In this document: in pieces, positions 63,211 to 64,000 of the stretch
Numbering within the stretch: the first letter of the stretch is position 1
Layout of the letters: each line of letters starts with the position of its first letter
Assembly: GCF_003289955.1 (NCBI RefSeq)
Contig: NZ_QLZR01000004.1
Span: 248,001-312,000 of the forward strand
Origin: Planococcus halotolerans
GTDB lineage: Bacteria > Bacillota > Bacilli > Bacillales_A > Planococcaceae
Length of the DNA stretch: 64,000 nt
Direction: 5' to 3'
Translations under genes and position numbers: made by a program
Notes under the pieces: generated by a model
The model's input: only the letters and a program-made list of their open reading frames with translations
Database searches by the model: none
Told to the model about the DNA's origin: nothing

Positions 63211-63568
63211 TGATTAAATTTCCCGCAATAACCCTCTTTAAACACATAAGACATATACTCTCACTTTTCAAATGATGATCTATAAAATAAGCAATTATGA
63301 AAGGACACTTACATAAATCAATACGGAAAGAGCTGAAGAGAGGATTAACGATATTAAAAGAAAATTAATTCAAAGGGAACGTACGCAAAAAAACATGAAA
63401 AAAACAAAATAAGTATGATATTGGTTGTAAAAGGTGTTATAAATTTAGCCGCATCCTTGTATTTCCATCTCCTTCAACAAGAATAGACCTATTTATATGC
63501 GTAAAGTTCATCCGGACAATGAAAGTATTTCATGCTTAATTGCCAAGGCGCTTAGTGTCATTCGAAAA
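63211..63568. other. Intergenic stretch
   Basis: Low GC, no supported gene. Divergent promoters of the winged-helix gene and the next gene must lie here. Confidence 0.5.
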
Positions 63569-63593
63569 GTTTACAATATTCAGACCGGGGAAT
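63569..63593 (+). promoter_or_regulatory. SigB-type promoter (candidate)
   Basis: GTTTAC, 13-base spacer, GGGAAT, close to the SigB consensus GTTTAA-N12-14-GGGTAT. It lies about 90 bases before the gene at 63683. Confidence 0.6.
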
Positions 63594-63682
63594 AGGAAAA
63601 AAGCAAGGATATCATTTTAACCCTAAAAGAAATTTGTAGAAGTAAACTTATTTATAAGTAAAAATTCTGAGGAGATGAAAAG

Positions 63683-64000
63683 ATGGAACACAACGAAAAA
63701 GCGCCAACAGCCGCCAGTCAAGTGGATCCCCAGGAACGGCTGAAGACAGCAGCTATCGGAATGGCGAGTAATATCAAACTTCATTCATCGAATACCGGCG
63801 GAGAAAAAGGGACTTCTGTCACCGCGGACATTGAACTCGTTAAAAAAATTACCGAAGATTGGCCAACAATGTCAAAAAAGTCTTCGGAACAAACCATCGA
63901 AGCCTATGGACCTCCCAATGAAGCCACACCCAGCCAATTGATCTGGTACTTTAATGGCCCGTGGAAACGAACGATTGTTTACCGGGATGAAATCCCGCAT
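63683..64000 (+). CDS. Conserved hypothetical protein, paralog of the gene at 20041 (partial, right edge)
   Basis: 106 codons visible before the window edge; GAGGAGATG before the ATG. Aligned with the gene at 20041 it shares GG.KG, SEQTIEAYGPPNEAT (EQTIGFYGPPNEAT in the other) and PWKRTIVYRDEIPH, so the two are clear paralogs. A SigB-like promoter lies upstream, which suggests a general-stress role, though the family itself is unrecognised. The C-terminal half is beyond the window. Confidence 0.7.
   Translation, partial: MEHNEKAPTAASQVDPQERLKTAAIGMASNIKLHSSNTGGEKGTSVTADIELVKKITEDWPTMSKKSSEQTIEAYGPPNEATPSQLIWYFNGPWKRTIVYRDEIPH

Noticed and set aside
1..64000. tRNA, rRNA or CRISPR arrays
   Set aside because: Reading through the gaps I saw no cloverleaf-like tRNA ends, rRNA blocks or regularly spaced perfect repeats; a tRNAscan or CRISPR finder run would settle it.

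Overview
The window looks like the chromosome of a low-to-mid GC Gram-positive bacterium, most likely Planococcaceae (Planococcus or a relative). Evidence: AAGGAGG-type ribosome binding sites, frequent TTG/GTG starts, a guanidine-I riboswitch with SMR exporters, MhqR-like and LexA-like operators of the Bacillus type, DegU-like regulators, a WapA-type RHS protein and sortase-linked surface proteins. The genus is inferred, not proven.

Region 1 (1-9.3 kb): a redox/membrane module. It has an NDH-2-like flavoprotein (cut by the left edge), a CDP-alcohol phosphatidyltransferase, a flavin disulfide reductase fused to DUF1499, a TVP38/TMEM64 protein and a complete ABC importer. The gene set recalls E. 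coli ydjXYZ-ynjABCDEF. A membrane M48 protease with ankyrin repeats follows. Region 2 (9.3-28 kb): housekeeping and stress genes. These are the guanidine-riboswitch SMR pair, MhqR with a ring-cleaving dioxygenase and two operators, small hydrolases/kinases/Nudix enzymes, two DUF2294 paralogs, an ECF sigma factor with a membrane partner, CBS and TrkA-C proteins, pyruvate oxidase, a DnaQ-type exonuclease, an AarF/UbiB kinase, an MBL hydrolase and tandem Nudix paralogs. Two minus-strand genes near 16 kb share a conserved leader ending in an intrinsic terminator.

Region 3 (28-47.6 kb): accessory DNA. It contains a 20-21 bp phased repeat, an SOS-box-controlled YolD gene and two DegU-like regulators whose phosphorylatable Asp is Glu. 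Three short minus-strand genes are each followed by the same 32-bp inverted repeat, like a cassette array; two small genes here seem to start at ATC. A 2,262-residue WapA/RHS protein ends in a colicin-E5-like tRNase domain, followed by its presumed immunity gene and an IS3-family remnant.

Region 4 (47.6-64 kb): cell-surface and c-di-GMP genes. A c-di-GMP-I riboswitch sits upstream of a secreted acidic DUF5667 protein, divergent from a membrane GGDEF-EAL protein. Next come two sortases (class F-like and class D-like), two surface proteins with duplicated helical domains and a CHRD protein sharing a C-terminal MAD(S/T) anchor motif, a flavodoxin-like reductase, a decayed SDR gene and, at the right edge, a paralog of the 20 kb hypothetical gene behind a SigB-like promoter. 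No tRNA, rRNA or CRISPR array was seen.
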